A DNA stretch of 46,293 nt from Chloroflexota bacterium (GTDB lineage: Bacteria > Chloroflexota > Dehalococcoidia > JACPPY01). Numbering within the stretch: position 1 is the first letter of the stretch; each line of letters begins with the position of its first letter. The stretch spans positions 1-46,293 of the forward strand of contig JACPPY010000065.1 in assembly GCA_016190755.1 (NCBI GenBank), written 5' to 3'. Made by a program: the position numbers and the translations under genes. Below, piece after piece: positions 24,546 through 33,011 of the stretch. The notes beneath the pieces are model-generated. The model was given only the letters and a program-made list of their open reading frames with translations. It had not been told where the DNA came from and did not search any database.

Positions 24546-25721
24546 ATGATCGGCAAACGTTTGAGACAGACCCGGCTGTCACGCAACCTTTCCCTGGATG
24601 CGCTGGCGGCCAAAATGGGAGGCATCGTCACGAAGCAGGCCCTTTCAAAGTATGAGCTTGACAAGGCGCAGCCATCTCCTGTGGTCTTGGGTAAGCTGTC
24701 TGCTGTCCTGGGGATGAAGGCCATAGACCTAACAGTGGAGCCCTCAATAACGGTGGAGTTCATCGCCTACCGGAGAACCTCGGGTCTTCTGAAGAGAGAC
24801 CGTGCCAGGGTCGAGAGCATTGTTGAGAAATCGTTGGAAGAACGGGTCCGTTTGCAGGAGTTGGCCGGACAGACCGATGGCTCTTCGATTCCGATAAAGG
24901 CGCTACCGGTCCGGAGCATGGAGGAGACAGAGGCTGCTGCCGAACGGATACGCGCTACGTGGCAGTTGGGGCTCAACCCGATAGCTGACCTCACCTCAAC
25001 ACTGGAGGATCACTTTGTGAGCGTGCTGGAAGTGGAAGCCGGTGAGGGATTCGACGGCATTGCCGCGATTGCCTATGACGCGGACCGGAAACCCAAGGCG
25101 GCTGCGGTCGTCACCCGAAGCGGCCTGCCGGGCGAACGCCAGCGTCTAAACCTGGCACACGAACTTGGCCACCTGGTGCTGGACATCTCCGAAGACGTTG
25201 ACGAAGAAAAGGCTGCCTTCCGCTTCGGTGGGGTCTTGCTCGCCCCAGCGGGTGATTTGCGCCGGGCAGTTGGATCCAAGCGGGCGCTCATACAGTCGGA
25301 AGAACTCGTTCTTCTCAAAAAGCGGTTCGGAATGAGCATCCAGGCACTCTTATACCGTCTCCGGGACCTGGACATTATTACCGAGTCGTATTACAAGCGC
25401 TGGTGCATTGAGATCAACAGGCGCAGTTGGAGGAGGCACGAGCCACACCCCTTGCCGCCTGAGAAGCCCCAGTGGATGGAAAGGAACGTGCTTCGAATGG
25501 CCGGGGAGGGACTGATGAGCCGGCAAGATGCCAGGAGGTTATTGGGAGATGCAGTTCCCTTGGAGGAGCCGCTTTCCGTGGTGGAACGACGCGCCTTCAT
25601 GAAGCTGCCGGCGGAAAAGCGCAGGCGCATCCTCGCTGATCAGGCGATGAAAATGGCCAAGCACTATGAGCAGGACACCGAAAGGAAGGAACTGCAGGGA
25701 GGCGACCTGATTGAGTACTAA
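24546..25721 (+). CDS. XRE-ImmA/IrrE metallopeptidase with MazF-antitoxin-like tail
   Basis: This 391-residue protein has three parts. An N-terminal XRE helix-turn-helix spans about 1-62. An M78 ImmA/IrrE zinc peptidase spans about 130-290, with HELGH at 205-209 and the following EEKAAFRFGGVLLAP providing the usual third acidic ligand. The C-terminal 45 residues (MKLPAEKRRRILADQ, then HYEQDTERKELQGGD and IEY) resemble the small stand-alone antitoxins that I recall beside MazF toxins in Cyanobacteria and Chloroflexota. The mazF start overlaps its last codons. It is probably a DNA-binding antitoxin and repressor that can be inactivated by, or performs, proteolysis. ATG follows AGGGAGG. Confidence 0.85.
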   Translation: MIGKRLRQTRLSRNLSLDALAAKMGGIVTKQALSKYELDKAQPSPVVLGKLSAVLGMKAIDLTVEPSITVEFIAYRRTSGLLKRDRARVESIVEKSLEERVRLQELAGQTDGSSIPIKALPVRSMEETEAAAERIRATWQLGLNPIADLTSTLEDHFVSVLEVEAGEGFDGIAAIAYDADRKPKAAAVVTRSGLPGERQRLNLAHELGHLVLDISEDVDEEKAAFRFGGVLLAPAGDLRRAVGSKRALIQSEELVLLKKRFGMSIQALLYRLRDLDIITESYYKRWCIEINRRSWRRHEPHPLPPEKPQWMERNVLRMAGEGLMSRQDARRLLGDAVPLEEPLSVVERRAFMKLPAEKRRRILADQAMKMAKHYEQDTERKELQGGDLIEY

Positions 25722-26067
25722 GCCTCCCAAACGCGGAGAGGTGTGGCTGGTCAACTTTGACCCGACGTTGGGGACCGAGATCAAGAAGACTCGACCGGCG
25801 GTGGTCGTTAGTTCGGATGGTGTCGGGATATTGCCGATAAGAGTCGTGGTGCCGATAACGAAGTGGAAGGATGCCTTCGCTGGCAACTTCTGGCACGTGA
25901 AGATAGAACCTGATGTGGCGAACGGTCTCACGTACGTGTCTGCAGCAGACGCCCTTCAAGTCAGAGGCGTTGATACCGAACGATTCGTTAGGAGATTGGG
26001 GGTACTACCACCCACCACGATGGACGAGATTGCGGCAGCCATTGCCATTGTCGTCGAGTATGAATAG
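25711..26067 (+). CDS. MazF/PemK-family endoribonuclease toxin
   Basis: This 118-residue protein carries the family signatures KRGEVWLVNFDPTLG (6-20), KKTRPAVVVSS (about 24-34) and a VVVPITKW strand. MazF toxins cleave mRNA at short sequences. The start is TTG 25711, overlapping the antitoxin gene by 11 bases and preceded by GGGAGG, so translation is coupled and toxin should be made at a lower level. The length is normal and no motif seems damaged, so it is likely to be active. Confidence 0.9.
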   Translation: MSTKPPKRGEVWLVNFDPTLGTEIKKTRPAVVVSSDGVGILPIRVVVPITKWKDAFAGNFWHVKIEPDVANGLTYVSAADALQVRGVDTERFVRRLGVLPPTTMDEIAAAIAIVVEYE

Positions 26068-26155
26068 GGACTCTGGAGTCTAAAGAGCGTAACGGAAGTC
26101 TCCGTAGCGAGACAATGCTTTATCCGGGCGCGAAGTGAACGTTCGAGTGCAAAGA

Positions 26156-29100
26156 ATGGACACCATATTCACGGTTCATAACACAGACCTCGAAAGACTC
26201 TCTGCGGAACAAGCAGTCGATCTGTTTCGGGAACTTCTTTGGGCCGAGGCGACGACCACCGGGATCGCGAAGAACCTGATAAACGTGCCGAGCGCAATCA
26301 CAGTCCAGGATGGCGGGGTAGATGCCGAGGTACAAAATGCCCCAATCGCCGGTGGCCAAGGGCTCATAAAGCAGGGTCTGACGCGCTATCAGATCAAAAC
26401 CGGCAGTTTCTCTCTGAGCGGCGATGCGCATGTGAAGGACATCCTGTTCCGCAAAGACGCTACCGATCTCAAACCCCGAATCAAATCCTGCCTGGACATC
26501 GGCGGCACCCTGGTTGTCGTGCTTTTCGGTTGGGACAATCCGGAGACACAAGACACTCAGGTCAAACAGAAGTTCATCCAACATTTGCGGGCGGCTGATG
26601 GACAATATGCGGACGCCAAGATCGAGGTCTGGCGCCAGAACAACCTGCGGAGCTTCCTCTCAAAGTTCCCTTCCCTAGCTCTCAGTGTGACGGGGCATGA
26701 CCACGCACTTCTTCAGTCCCATCGCAGCTGGTCTCGACAAGACGATATGCTCAGGGATTTCGTGGGAGGAGTTCCTCAGCACGAGTCCATAGAAACGCTA
26801 CGTACGGAATTGCGCAAGGAAACGCGGGCAGTGCACGTTCGTGTCTGGGGTGAAGCAGGAATTGGGAAGACGAAACTTGTGCTGGAAGCTACCCGCGCAG
26901 ACGACATATCTCCTCTTGTGGTGTATTGCGATGCCGCCAGCAAGTTCAGAGACAGCAGCCTAATGAACGAACTGATGAGAGAGGACAATAGTTTCTCGGT
27001 CGTCCTCGTCGTTGATGAATGTGACTCAGACAGCCGGTCCTACATATGGAACAAGTTCAAGCACTGCGGACCCCGGATCAAGCTGGTTTCTATTTACAGC
27101 GAATTAGACCCAGCGACAGGGGACCTCGTCTACATCGATGCTCCGCCCCTTGTGAAAGAGCAAGTCCTTGCTATCCTGCAAAGCTACGACCTTCCCAAGG
27201 ACCAGGCAGAAAGATGGTCCGATTTGTGTGGCGGCTCGCCGAGGGTTGCCCATGTCATCGGGGCTAACTCCAGGAACAACGGTGGAAACCTGCTCATGCC
27301 GCTGGATACGGTGAACGTCTGGGCCCGCTGGGTCGAGGGTTCGGACCCGCCGGACGCCGAAATCGTACGCCAGCGCAAGCTGGTCTTGCGATACATCTCG
27401 CTATTCAAGCGATTCGGCTATCGAAAGCCTCTGGTTGCCGAGGCCCAAGCTGTGGCCAAACTTGTTGAGCAGGCGGACCGGAACGTCACGTGGCCCAGGT
27501 TTCAAGAGATCATCACCAATTTGCGGCAGAGGAAGATCCTTCAAGGCGAGACCACGCTATACGTGACCCCAAGGGCCCTTCATGTATGGTTATGGCTGGA
27601 TTGGTGGACGATATACGGCGAAACCTTTGACTTCGATGAGTTCACCAAACAGTTACCTCCTGCGCTGGTCGAATGGTTCATGGAGATGTTCGTGTACGCA
27701 GCAGGCTCTGAGGCATCGGCGAAATCTGTCTCCGATCTCCTTGGCCCCCACGGACCGTTCAGGCATGAGGATTCCCTGAGGTCCGAGGCTGGTGCGCGGT
27801 TTTTTCTGAAGCTGTCCGAGGCGGATCCCAAGTCAGCCCTGGCATGCTTGAAACGAACAGTGGGGGAATGGAGCAAAGATAAACTGCTTCAGTTCACTGA
27901 CGGCAGGCGACAGGTGGTATGGGCCCTCCAGAACATCGCGGTCTGGAGAGACTTGTTCCACGAGGCCGTACTGCTCCTGCTGGCCCTTGGAGAGGCAGAA
28001 AACGAGCACGGCATTTCTAACAACGCAAGCGGGGTCTTTACCAGCCTATTTGCAGTTGGCCCTGGACCTGTTGCCTCAACCGAGGCTCCTGCCGAGGAAC
28101 GCCTGTCCATCATAAGGAACGCCATCTCCTCCGACTCAGGCGAACGACGGAGGCTTGCGATCGCCGCGTGCAGTGTGATGCTGGAGGCGCGGCATTGGGC
28201 CCGCTTTTCGGACCCGGAAAACCAGGGCCTTCGTCCAAAAGCCCACTTGTGGGTGCCGAAAACCTATGGCGAATGGTATGACGCCTGTCGCCTTGCCTGG
28301 CAGTTGCTGCGGGAGGCCATAGATAACCTGCCGGAAGGAGATCGGTCGTTAGCACTTGATAGGCTGATCGAGCGGGCTCGCGGCCTGACCAGCGTTCCCA
28401 ACCTCGCGGACATGGTCATCGACACGGTTCGAGACCTGGCTTCCAAGGACTATGTGGACAAGAAGAAGATCCTTGGGCAAGCGATCGAGATTCTTCACTA
28501 TGACGGCGAGGCTCTCCCGGACAAGACTAGGAAGAAGTGGGAGGAAATCAGGGACGAGCTTACCGGCAGCGATTTCAGTGCACTCATGAGACGCTATGTA
28601 GGTATGGATTTGCTCGAAGATAGGTTTGACGAACAGGGCAATCGAATAGACCAGGCTCAGCCGAAGATTGAGCGACTTGCACAGCAGGCTGTGGACGACG
28701 CGGGTCTCCTGATGGGCGAACTGCCATGGTTGGTAACGAGCGACGCTGAGAACGGCTTCGGGTTCGGATACGCATTGGGCGAGCGCGATGTAGCCTCAAA
28801 ATTCCTCCCCGTTTTACTGGACGCCCAAAAGAGTGCGGGCTCCACCTCAAGCCTCTACTTGCTGGGCGGTTACTTCCGTGCTCTCCGAGAGAAGGACGCA
28901 CAAGCATGGGAGAGTCAACTCGACGCTCTGGCACGGGACCCGCAAACAGTAGTTTGGGTGCCTGAGATCACCTGGAGATCGGGCACCCTGTCAGATATGG
29001 CAGCGAGACGGGTCCTGCAACTCGCTCAGTTAGGGACAATTGCCATCCGGGACTTCAGGATGTTTGCCTTCGGCGGCGTTATCCGGGGCCTTTCTAAGGA

Positions 29101-29947
29101 AATGTTCGAGGAGTGGATCTCTTATCTTCTTGATAGCCCAGTAGAGGTGGCAGTGCCAATCGCGCTGGACCTCTATACCATGTACTACCACGACAGAGCG
29201 CCCGGCACCGAATTGCCGGAGAAACTGACTTCGAGGCTGTTGACCCACGACATTCTCTTCCAAGCTGGCCCCTTCGGACGCTTCCACATGGAGGTTTACG
29301 ACTGGGCCGTGATAGGCAGGGGATTCCTGCGGGACCATCCCGAAGCATCACTGGTGGTTGCCGAGAAGATGCTCGAACACTGGGGAGAAGAGGGGAGTAT
29401 CATCGAGGGCTTCCATTCAGAAGCTAATACCCTCCTGAATGCCATTGCCCGGCGATTTCCCCGCGAAGTGTGGCTACTCGTCACGAGGTTTCTCGGTCCG
29501 CCCATCGACGCTCGCGCCTTTCACATTAGAGAGTGGCTGAGGGGAGACGATGCGTTCCAATCAGGAGCCGGGGGGATGCTGGAAGCTTTTCCGCCCGACG
29601 AACTCTGGCAGTGGGTTGACGGCGACGCGGACCGGAGAGCATGGTATGCGGCTAGCTTCGTGCCTGCGTCCCTGTTCCGAATTGATGGGAAAGTATGTCT
29701 CGCTCGGGAACTTCTCATACGTTACGGTGAAAGGGAAGAGGTACGCCGCAATCTGATGGCCAACTTCTCCACCGAAGGCTGGTCGGGCTCAGAGAGCGAG
29801 CACTATCGGCGTAAGAGAGACCAACTTCTGGATTTCGTTCGCGATGAGACCGAAGAACGGGTCAAGCACTGGATCGATGAGTACGTGTCAGGTTTGAACG
29901 AACAAATCAACGTGGCAGTTATCAGAGAGGAAAGAGAAGAATCCTGA
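26156..29947 (+). CDS. Putative anti-phage protein: Mrr-like nuclease, STAND NTPase, helical repeats
   Basis: This protein is about 1263 residues long. Residues 1-180 look like an Mrr-type PD-(D/E)xK nuclease: DGGVDAEV at 52-59 gives the acidic residue and YQIKTG at 78-83 the QxK. A P-loop NTPase follows with Walker A GEAGIGKT (232-239), Walker B VVLVVDECD (282-290) and a later GGSPRVAHVIG. The remaining 850 or so residues are mainly helical and probably form repeats that sense a target. Nuclease-STAND proteins of this plan (Avs group) recognise phage proteins and then degrade DNA. The frame opens at GTG 26135, but ATG 26156 fits better; neither has a strong ribosome site. It directly follows the toxin-antitoxin pair. 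Confidence 0.75.
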   Translation: MDTIFTVHNTDLERLSAEQAVDLFRELLWAEATTTGIAKNLINVPSAITVQDGGVDAEVQNAPIAGGQGLIKQGLTRYQIKTGSFSLSGDAHVKDILFRKDATDLKPRIKSCLDIGGTLVVVLFGWDNPETQDTQVKQKFIQHLRAADGQYADAKIEVWRQNNLRSFLSKFPSLALSVTGHDHALLQSHRSWSRQDDMLRDFVGGVPQHESIETLRTELRKETRAVHVRVWGEAGIGKTKLVLEATRADDISPLVVYCDAASKFRDSSLMNELMREDNSFSVVLVVDECDSDSRSYIWNKFKHCGPRIKLVSIYSELDPATGDLVYIDAPPLVKEQVLAILQSYDLPKDQAERWSDLCGGSPRVAHVIGANSRNNGGNLLMPLDTVNVWARWVEGSDPPDAEIVRQRKLVLRYISLFKRFGYRKPLVAEAQAVAKLVEQADRNVTWPRFQEIITNLRQRKILQGETTLYVTPRALHVWLWLDWWTIYGETFDFDEFTKQLPPALVEWFMEMFVYAAGSEASAKSVSDLLGPHGPFRHEDSLRSEAGARFFLKLSEADPKSALACLKRTVGEWSKDKLLQFTDGRRQVVWALQNIAVWRDLFHEAVLLLLALGEAENEHGISNNASGVFTSLFAVGPGPVASTEAPAEERLSIIRNAISSDSGERRRLAIAACSVMLEARHWARFSDPENQGLRPKAHLWVPKTYGEWYDACRLAWQLLREAIDNLPEGDRSLALDRLIERARGLTSVPNLADMVIDTVRDLASKDYVDKKKILGQAIEILHYDGEALPDKTRKKWEEIRDELTGSDFSALMRRYVGMDLLEDRFDEQGNRIDQAQPKIERLAQQAVDDAGLLMGELPWLVTSDAENGFGFGYALGERDVASKFLPVLLDAQKSAGSTSSLYLLGGYFRALREKDAQAWESQLDALARDPQTVVWVPEITWRSGTLSDMAARRVLQLAQLGTIAIRDFRMFAFGGVIRGLSKEMFEEWISYLLDSPVEVAVPIALDLYTMYYHDRAPGTELPEKLTSRLLTHDILFQAGPFGRFHMEVYDWAVIGRGFLRDHPEASLVVAEKMLEHWGEEGSIIEGFHSEANTLLNAIARRFPREVWLLVTRFLGPPIDARAFHIREWLRGDDAFQSGAGGMLEAFPPDELWQWVDGDADRRAWYAASFVPASLFRIDGKVCLARELLIRYGEREEVRRNLMANFSTEGWSGSESEHYRRKRDQLLDFVRDETEERVKHWIDEYVSGLNEQINVAVIREEREES

Positions 29948-30647
29948 CTGCCGGTCCTCGGCGGAGTGATGTTACTCCCGAGGTCTCCCCAAGGAGGACC
30001 GTCGTGGCTTGGCCGTAACGGCCATACTTTGCGCCTCAAGATCGTGCTCTCACCTCCAGAGCATGTGGCACTGGTTCTCGGGTAGTTCCAATCCTAAACA
30101 GGTGGGTATTGCGGTGAAGGTCTTTGTTCCCAAGGCAATACTACTACCGCATGACGGCAAGAAGAATAGCCAGCTTCGGTAATGATATTACCACTTGGTA
30201 GGCTGTACAGGATTCGAACCTGTGACCACCTGATTAAAAGGTTCGAGCCATACGTCCCGCAAGGTAAAGACATGTCACGCCAGCTGCCAATGAATCGGGC
30301 AACTAGATATGAAGTGTGCCATAACCGGGTGGGACCAAGGCATCAACAGAAGTTGGTTTGCAGAATCGTTCGCAGGGCACGAAGGCAGACAAAGGGGCCG
30401 ATGCTAATCTGCAAAGGAACGACTGCCGTCTTTGGCGGTTGGCATATAGATATTGTTCAATCTCATGTAGTCTTCAACAATGGATATGTAGGAAGAGCAG
30501 GACGCCAAGTGTGATGGGATTGACCGTGAAGGGGAGCACAGGGGGTATGGGCTCCTTTAAATAGAAACAACGCTTCTTTCGCCTTGGCTTCAGTCAGGTA
30601 TTACAATGAATACAGGTGGGTATCACCAAAAAAGGAGTAATACTGAC
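29948..30647. other. Gene-free stretch with a tRNA-Lys remnant
   Basis: About 700 bases lack a credible gene. Frames seen here cross the tRNA fragment and show no family features. The stretch holds a palindrome GGTAATGATATTACC (30178-30192) directly beside the tRNA-Lys 3' half (30196-30240). The rest, including 30241-30600, shows nothing that I recognise. Confidence 0.5.
30196..30240 (-). repeat. 3' half of tRNA-Lys(TTT): probable integration (att) remnant
   Basis: On the minus strand these 45 bases are exactly a tRNA 3' half: anticodon loop CTTTTAA (anticodon TTT), stem TCAGG, variable TGGTC, T-arm ACAGG-TTCGAAT-CCTGT, acceptor ACAGCCT, then ACCA. The sequence upstream does not form the matching 5' half. 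Similarity starting at the anticodon loop and ending at the 3' end is the usual footprint of tyrosine-recombinase att sites. No intact tRNA-Lys or integrase is in the window. Confidence 0.7.
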
Positions 30648-31037
30648 ATGTGGACAAGGCCTCGCGGCATTGGGATCGTCTCAGTCATGGCGTTGGTCTC
30701 CCTGCTCCTCGCTTCAACACTCCTCAGCCCCGGTTGCAGCAAGAGGGTGACCGCGAGCGGCGACTACGCAATAGACCCCGGACGCTCCATCACGACTCCC
30801 TTCGACCTTCGACAAGGCGATTCAGTCAAGCTGACCATAGCCGTAAAACAAGGTGACAACATAGGAGTCATGCTACGGAACCCGGACGGCAGTCCTCTCC
30901 TTTCGCCACAGACTGTTGGGTCAAGCGAGTACAAGCTGAAGATCAAGACCAGCGGGCCTCACTCTCTGGTGTTGGACAACACATATGCCTCGGCGGTCAA
31001 GTTAGTACATGTCGCCGTGGAATACCCGCAAAGGTGA
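30648..31037 (+). CDS. Small lipoprotein with GOLD-like domain
   Basis: The ATG at 30648 has AAGGAG upstream and gives about 129 residues; an in-frame ATG at 30606 would add 14. A signal peptide with the lipobox LSPGC leads to a beta-rich domain. Its end, PHSLVLDNTYASAVKLVHVAVEY, resembles the GOLD/emp24-like fold (a Phe/Leu-x-Leu/Phe-Asp-Asn strand then a long strand). It is probably surface-anchored; the function is unknown. No operon partner is present. Confidence 0.7.
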   Translation: MWTRPRGIGIVSVMALVSLLLASTLLSPGCSKRVTASGDYAIDPGRSITTPFDLRQGDSVKLTIAVKQGDNIGVMLRNPDGSPLLSPQTVGSSEYKLKIKTSGPHSLVLDNTYASAVKLVHVAVEYPQR

Positions 31038-31342
31038 TGTACCTCGATGCAGCACGGCTTCGACGCCGGAGCACGAAAAGAGCCGTCCCATTCCTGACTA
31101 CACCAAGGCCAAGGCGGGAACTACATTGCTGCTGTTGCAAGTAAGAGGAGGCTGCCCATACAGGGTCATCAATATCCCCTGATAGAAAGGGACACGGAAG
31201 TCAACAGCACAGTAAGGACTGATGGTAAGGTGATTTCAGGTTTCTGCGGGTTTCACCTTGGCTTTACTATAGGCGCTTCACGTGGAAGCCCGTGCTTCAG
31301 GTGAGAAGCGTGTCGTGATGTCCCGGCAGCAGGCTACGCATA
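31038..31342. other. Intergenic region filled by MITE-like repeat R1
   Basis: These 305 bases lie between the GOLD-like lipoprotein gene and the small membrane protein gene. The full R1 element occupies 31101-31269. The flanks show no gene. Confidence 0.6.
31101..31269 (+). mobile_element. Complete MITE-like element R1 (169 bp, TA-flanked)
   Basis: This is the one uninterrupted copy of a repeat seen four times. It starts CACCAAGGCCAAGG and ends CCTTGGCTTTACTA. The reversed end aligns with the start over 14 bases with 10 matches, giving imperfect terminal inverted repeats. TA lies on both sides (31099-31100, 31270-31271), as expected for a Tc1/mariner/IS630-type target duplication. There is no reading frame inside, so it is non-autonomous. 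Confidence 0.7.
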
Positions 31343-31588
31343 CTACCAGAGGAAGATGCTCATTATCAGCAGCACCGCACCTACTACCATGCCGACAACA
31401 CCCCCCATGGTCAACGTGTGACGCCAGGAGCGTGGTGGCCAGCCGGTGAGGAATTCCCTCATATCAGGACGACCGATAAGCTCGGCGCGGTATGCGTTCT
31501 CTTCCCTTATCCCGACTATCAGCAGGACAAGTCCGATGACGAAGAATGCAGCACCGAGTATTATCAGCGGGATGGGTTTTTCAGACAC
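31343..31588 (-). CDS. Small two-helix membrane protein
   Basis: This 81-residue protein has a helix at about 7-28 (IPLIILGAAFFVIGLVLLIV) and another at about 60-79, joined by a basic loop. The start is GTG with GGAGGGGG at proper spacing, so it is probably translated. No family is recognised. It lies after the ribosomal operon on the same strand, beyond a structured spacer. Confidence 0.65.
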   Translation of the reverse strand: MSEKPIPLIILGAAFFVIGLVLLIVGIREENAYRAELIGRPDMREFLTGWPPRSWRHTLTMGGVVGMVVGAVLLIMSIFLW

Positions 31589-31676
31589 GAAACCCCCTCC
31601 TTTCCCATGGCCATAGCAACCTATGTCTCAACATAGTTGCCTTAGCTTATACTCTCGGCGCCGCGATGTAAAGAGT

Positions 31677-31737
31677 ACACCGGCCGTATTCCATTTCGAA
31701 TGGCTGGGAGCCTACCGCAACGGAACAGGGCCGGTGT
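31677..31737 (-). terminator. Structured end of the rplJL transcript
   Basis: A 9-bp inverted repeat (ACACCGGCC at 31677-31685 with GGCCGGTGT at 31729-31737) encloses a second hairpin CCATTTCGAATGG (31691-31703). It starts 14 bases beyond the rplL stop. No long T-run follows, so termination by it is plausible but not certain. Confidence 0.45.
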
Positions 31738-31750
31738 GTTGAAATCCTGG

Positions 31751-32140
31751 TTACTTTACTTCTACTTTGGCTCCGGCAGCTTCAAGTTTTTCCTTTACGG
31801 TGGTGGCCTCAGCCTTGTTTACGCCCTCTTTGATCGGCTTCGGCGCGGCCTCTACAAGGTCCTTGGCTTCTTTCAGGCCAAGCGCTGTTACCTCTCGAAC
31901 TGCCTTGATGACGTTGATCTTGTTCGGGCCGACTTCTTTCAGAACGACGCTGAATTCCGTCTTCTCTTCGGCAGGAGCAGCAGCGGCAGCAGCCTGTCCC
32001 GCCGGGGCCCCGGGCGCCACGGCGACCGGCACGGCAGCAGAGACCCCGAACTCGCTCTCCAATGCCTTCACGAGATCGTTGAGTTCGAGCACTGTCATGC
32101 CCTTTATCGCGTTGATCAGCTCATCCTTTGTAATGGCCAT
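31751..32140 (-). CDS. rplL: Ribosomal protein bL12 (L7/L12)
   Basis: This 129-residue stalk protein recruits translation factors to the ribosome. The N-terminal dimerisation domain ([20 protein letters not shown]), an Ala/Pro-rich hinge and the conserved C-terminal globular domain with [20 protein letters not shown] are all present. The length is typical. It lies 74 bases after rplJ. Confidence 0.98.
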   Translation of the reverse strand: MAITKDELINAIKGMTVLELNDLVKALESEFGVSAAVPVAVAPGAPAGQAAAAAAPAEEKTEFSVVLKEVGPNKINVIKAVREVTALGLKEAKDLVEAAPKPIKEGVNKAEATTVKEKLEAAGAKVEVK

Positions 32141-32214
32141 TGTACTTTACCTCCTGGCTCCTACGTTCTCTTATTTGAGTCTTTCCACAAGTCCTGCAAT
32201 AGTCCGTGCCCGCG

Positions 32215-32757
32215 CTACGACGCGGCGGGTTTGGCGCTTTCCTCCAGTTGTCTCGCCCTGGCCTGAAGTACGCCCATCAGACCCCTGAGAGGAGCACCCA
32301 GCATGATCACGATGCCGTTGATGGGTGATTTCATCCTGCCGGTAAGCATCGCCACCAATTGCTCGCGGGATGGCAGCGTTGTCAGGGCCGCTACCTCGCT
32401 GGGGCCGAGGACGCGGCTGCCGAGCACGGCGCCCTTGATGCGCAGCGCTGCACCGGATGTCTTCATGAAATCGGCGAGGACCTTGGATACCGTCACCTCA
32501 TCCTTGTACCCGAAGGCGATCGCCGTCGGGCCTTCCAGCATTGGCCTCATGGCTTCCTTGTTTGCCTTCTCGGCGGCAAAGAAGGTGAGGGTGTTCTTCA
32601 CCACTTTGTACTCAACTCCCGCCTGCCGGAACTGACGTCTCAGTTGCGTCATTGCGCTGGCCGGGACAGCTCGGAAGTCTGTCAGCACGGCGATCTTGCT
32701 ACGTGATAGGGAATCCGCGACTTCGTCGACCGCTTTAGCCTTATTCTCTTTGACCAT
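32215..32757 (-). CDS. rplJ: Ribosomal protein uL10
   Basis: This 180-residue L10 anchors L7/L12 dimers at the ribosomal stalk. It shows the typical KIAVLTDFRAVPASAMTQLR start region and VVKNTLTFFAAEK. Expression is probably controlled by the L10 leader and attenuator upstream, to which the L10-L12 complex binds. Confidence 0.97.
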   Translation of the reverse strand: MVKENKAKAVDEVADSLSRSKIAVLTDFRAVPASAMTQLRRQFRQAGVEYKVVKNTLTFFAAEKANKEAMRPMLEGPTAIAFGYKDEVTVSKVLADFMKTSGAALRIKGAVLGSRVLGPSEVAALTTLPSREQLVAMLTGRMKSPINGIVIMLGAPLRGLMGVLQARARQLEESAKPAAS

Positions 32758-32774
32758 GCCTCTTCTCCTGAATC

Positions 32775-32806
32775 AAAAAACCCTGTGCCATAGACAGACA
32801 CAGGGT
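32775..32806 (-). terminator. Attenuator hairpin before rplJ
   Basis: On the minus strand CCCTGTG and CACAGGG (32799-32805 and 32781-32787) form a stem around an 11-base loop, followed at once by six T. It lies between the L10 leader and the rplJ start, so it can end transcription before rplJL when the leader is occupied by L10-L12. Confidence 0.8.
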
Positions 32807-32810
32807 CGAA

Positions 32811-32885
32811 TGCCCTCACCAGGGCTATCGAATACCTCGGCGGGCTTGCATTAAGCCTTGCGGCGCCTGCTGTCTACGGTACAGA
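32811..32885 (-). ncRNA. L10 leader (ribosomal protein autoregulatory RNA)
   Basis: The minus strand reads CCGTAGACAGCAGGCGCC, a stem around GCTTAATGC, then CCCGCCGAGG. These are the conserved elements that I recall for the L10 leader (Rfam L10_leader). It sits in the rplA-rplJ spacer, just before the attenuator. Confidence 0.85.
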
Positions 32886-33011
32886 TATTCAATTAAGTCG
32901 TAGTATACAACATTCCGCTCCGCCCCGGAAAGCGGCGCGGAACCACGCCGGCAGGGTTTCAAAGTGGCGAGTTTTTCGGCTGCACACCGACGTAGCCCTG
33001 CTGGCCGTCTA

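Noticed and set aside
26156-29947. Type IV or R-M restriction system
   Set aside because: An Mrr-like motif is present but no methyltransferase or specificity gene is nearby, and the P-loop with long helical tail fits a STAND protein better.
24494-30240. Defence island ending at the tRNA-Lys scar as attR
   Set aside because: The tRNA half is oriented so that the element would lie on the higher-coordinate side, so the scar does not bound the XRE-MazF-STAND genes in a simple way.
30196-30275. Complete tRNA-Lys gene
   Set aside because: The acceptor, D-arm and 5' anticodon stem cannot be formed from the sequence upstream on the minus strand.
30182-30514. 110-residue frame across the tRNA-Lys remnant
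   Set aside because: It translates the tRNA fragment itself and has no recognisable protein features.
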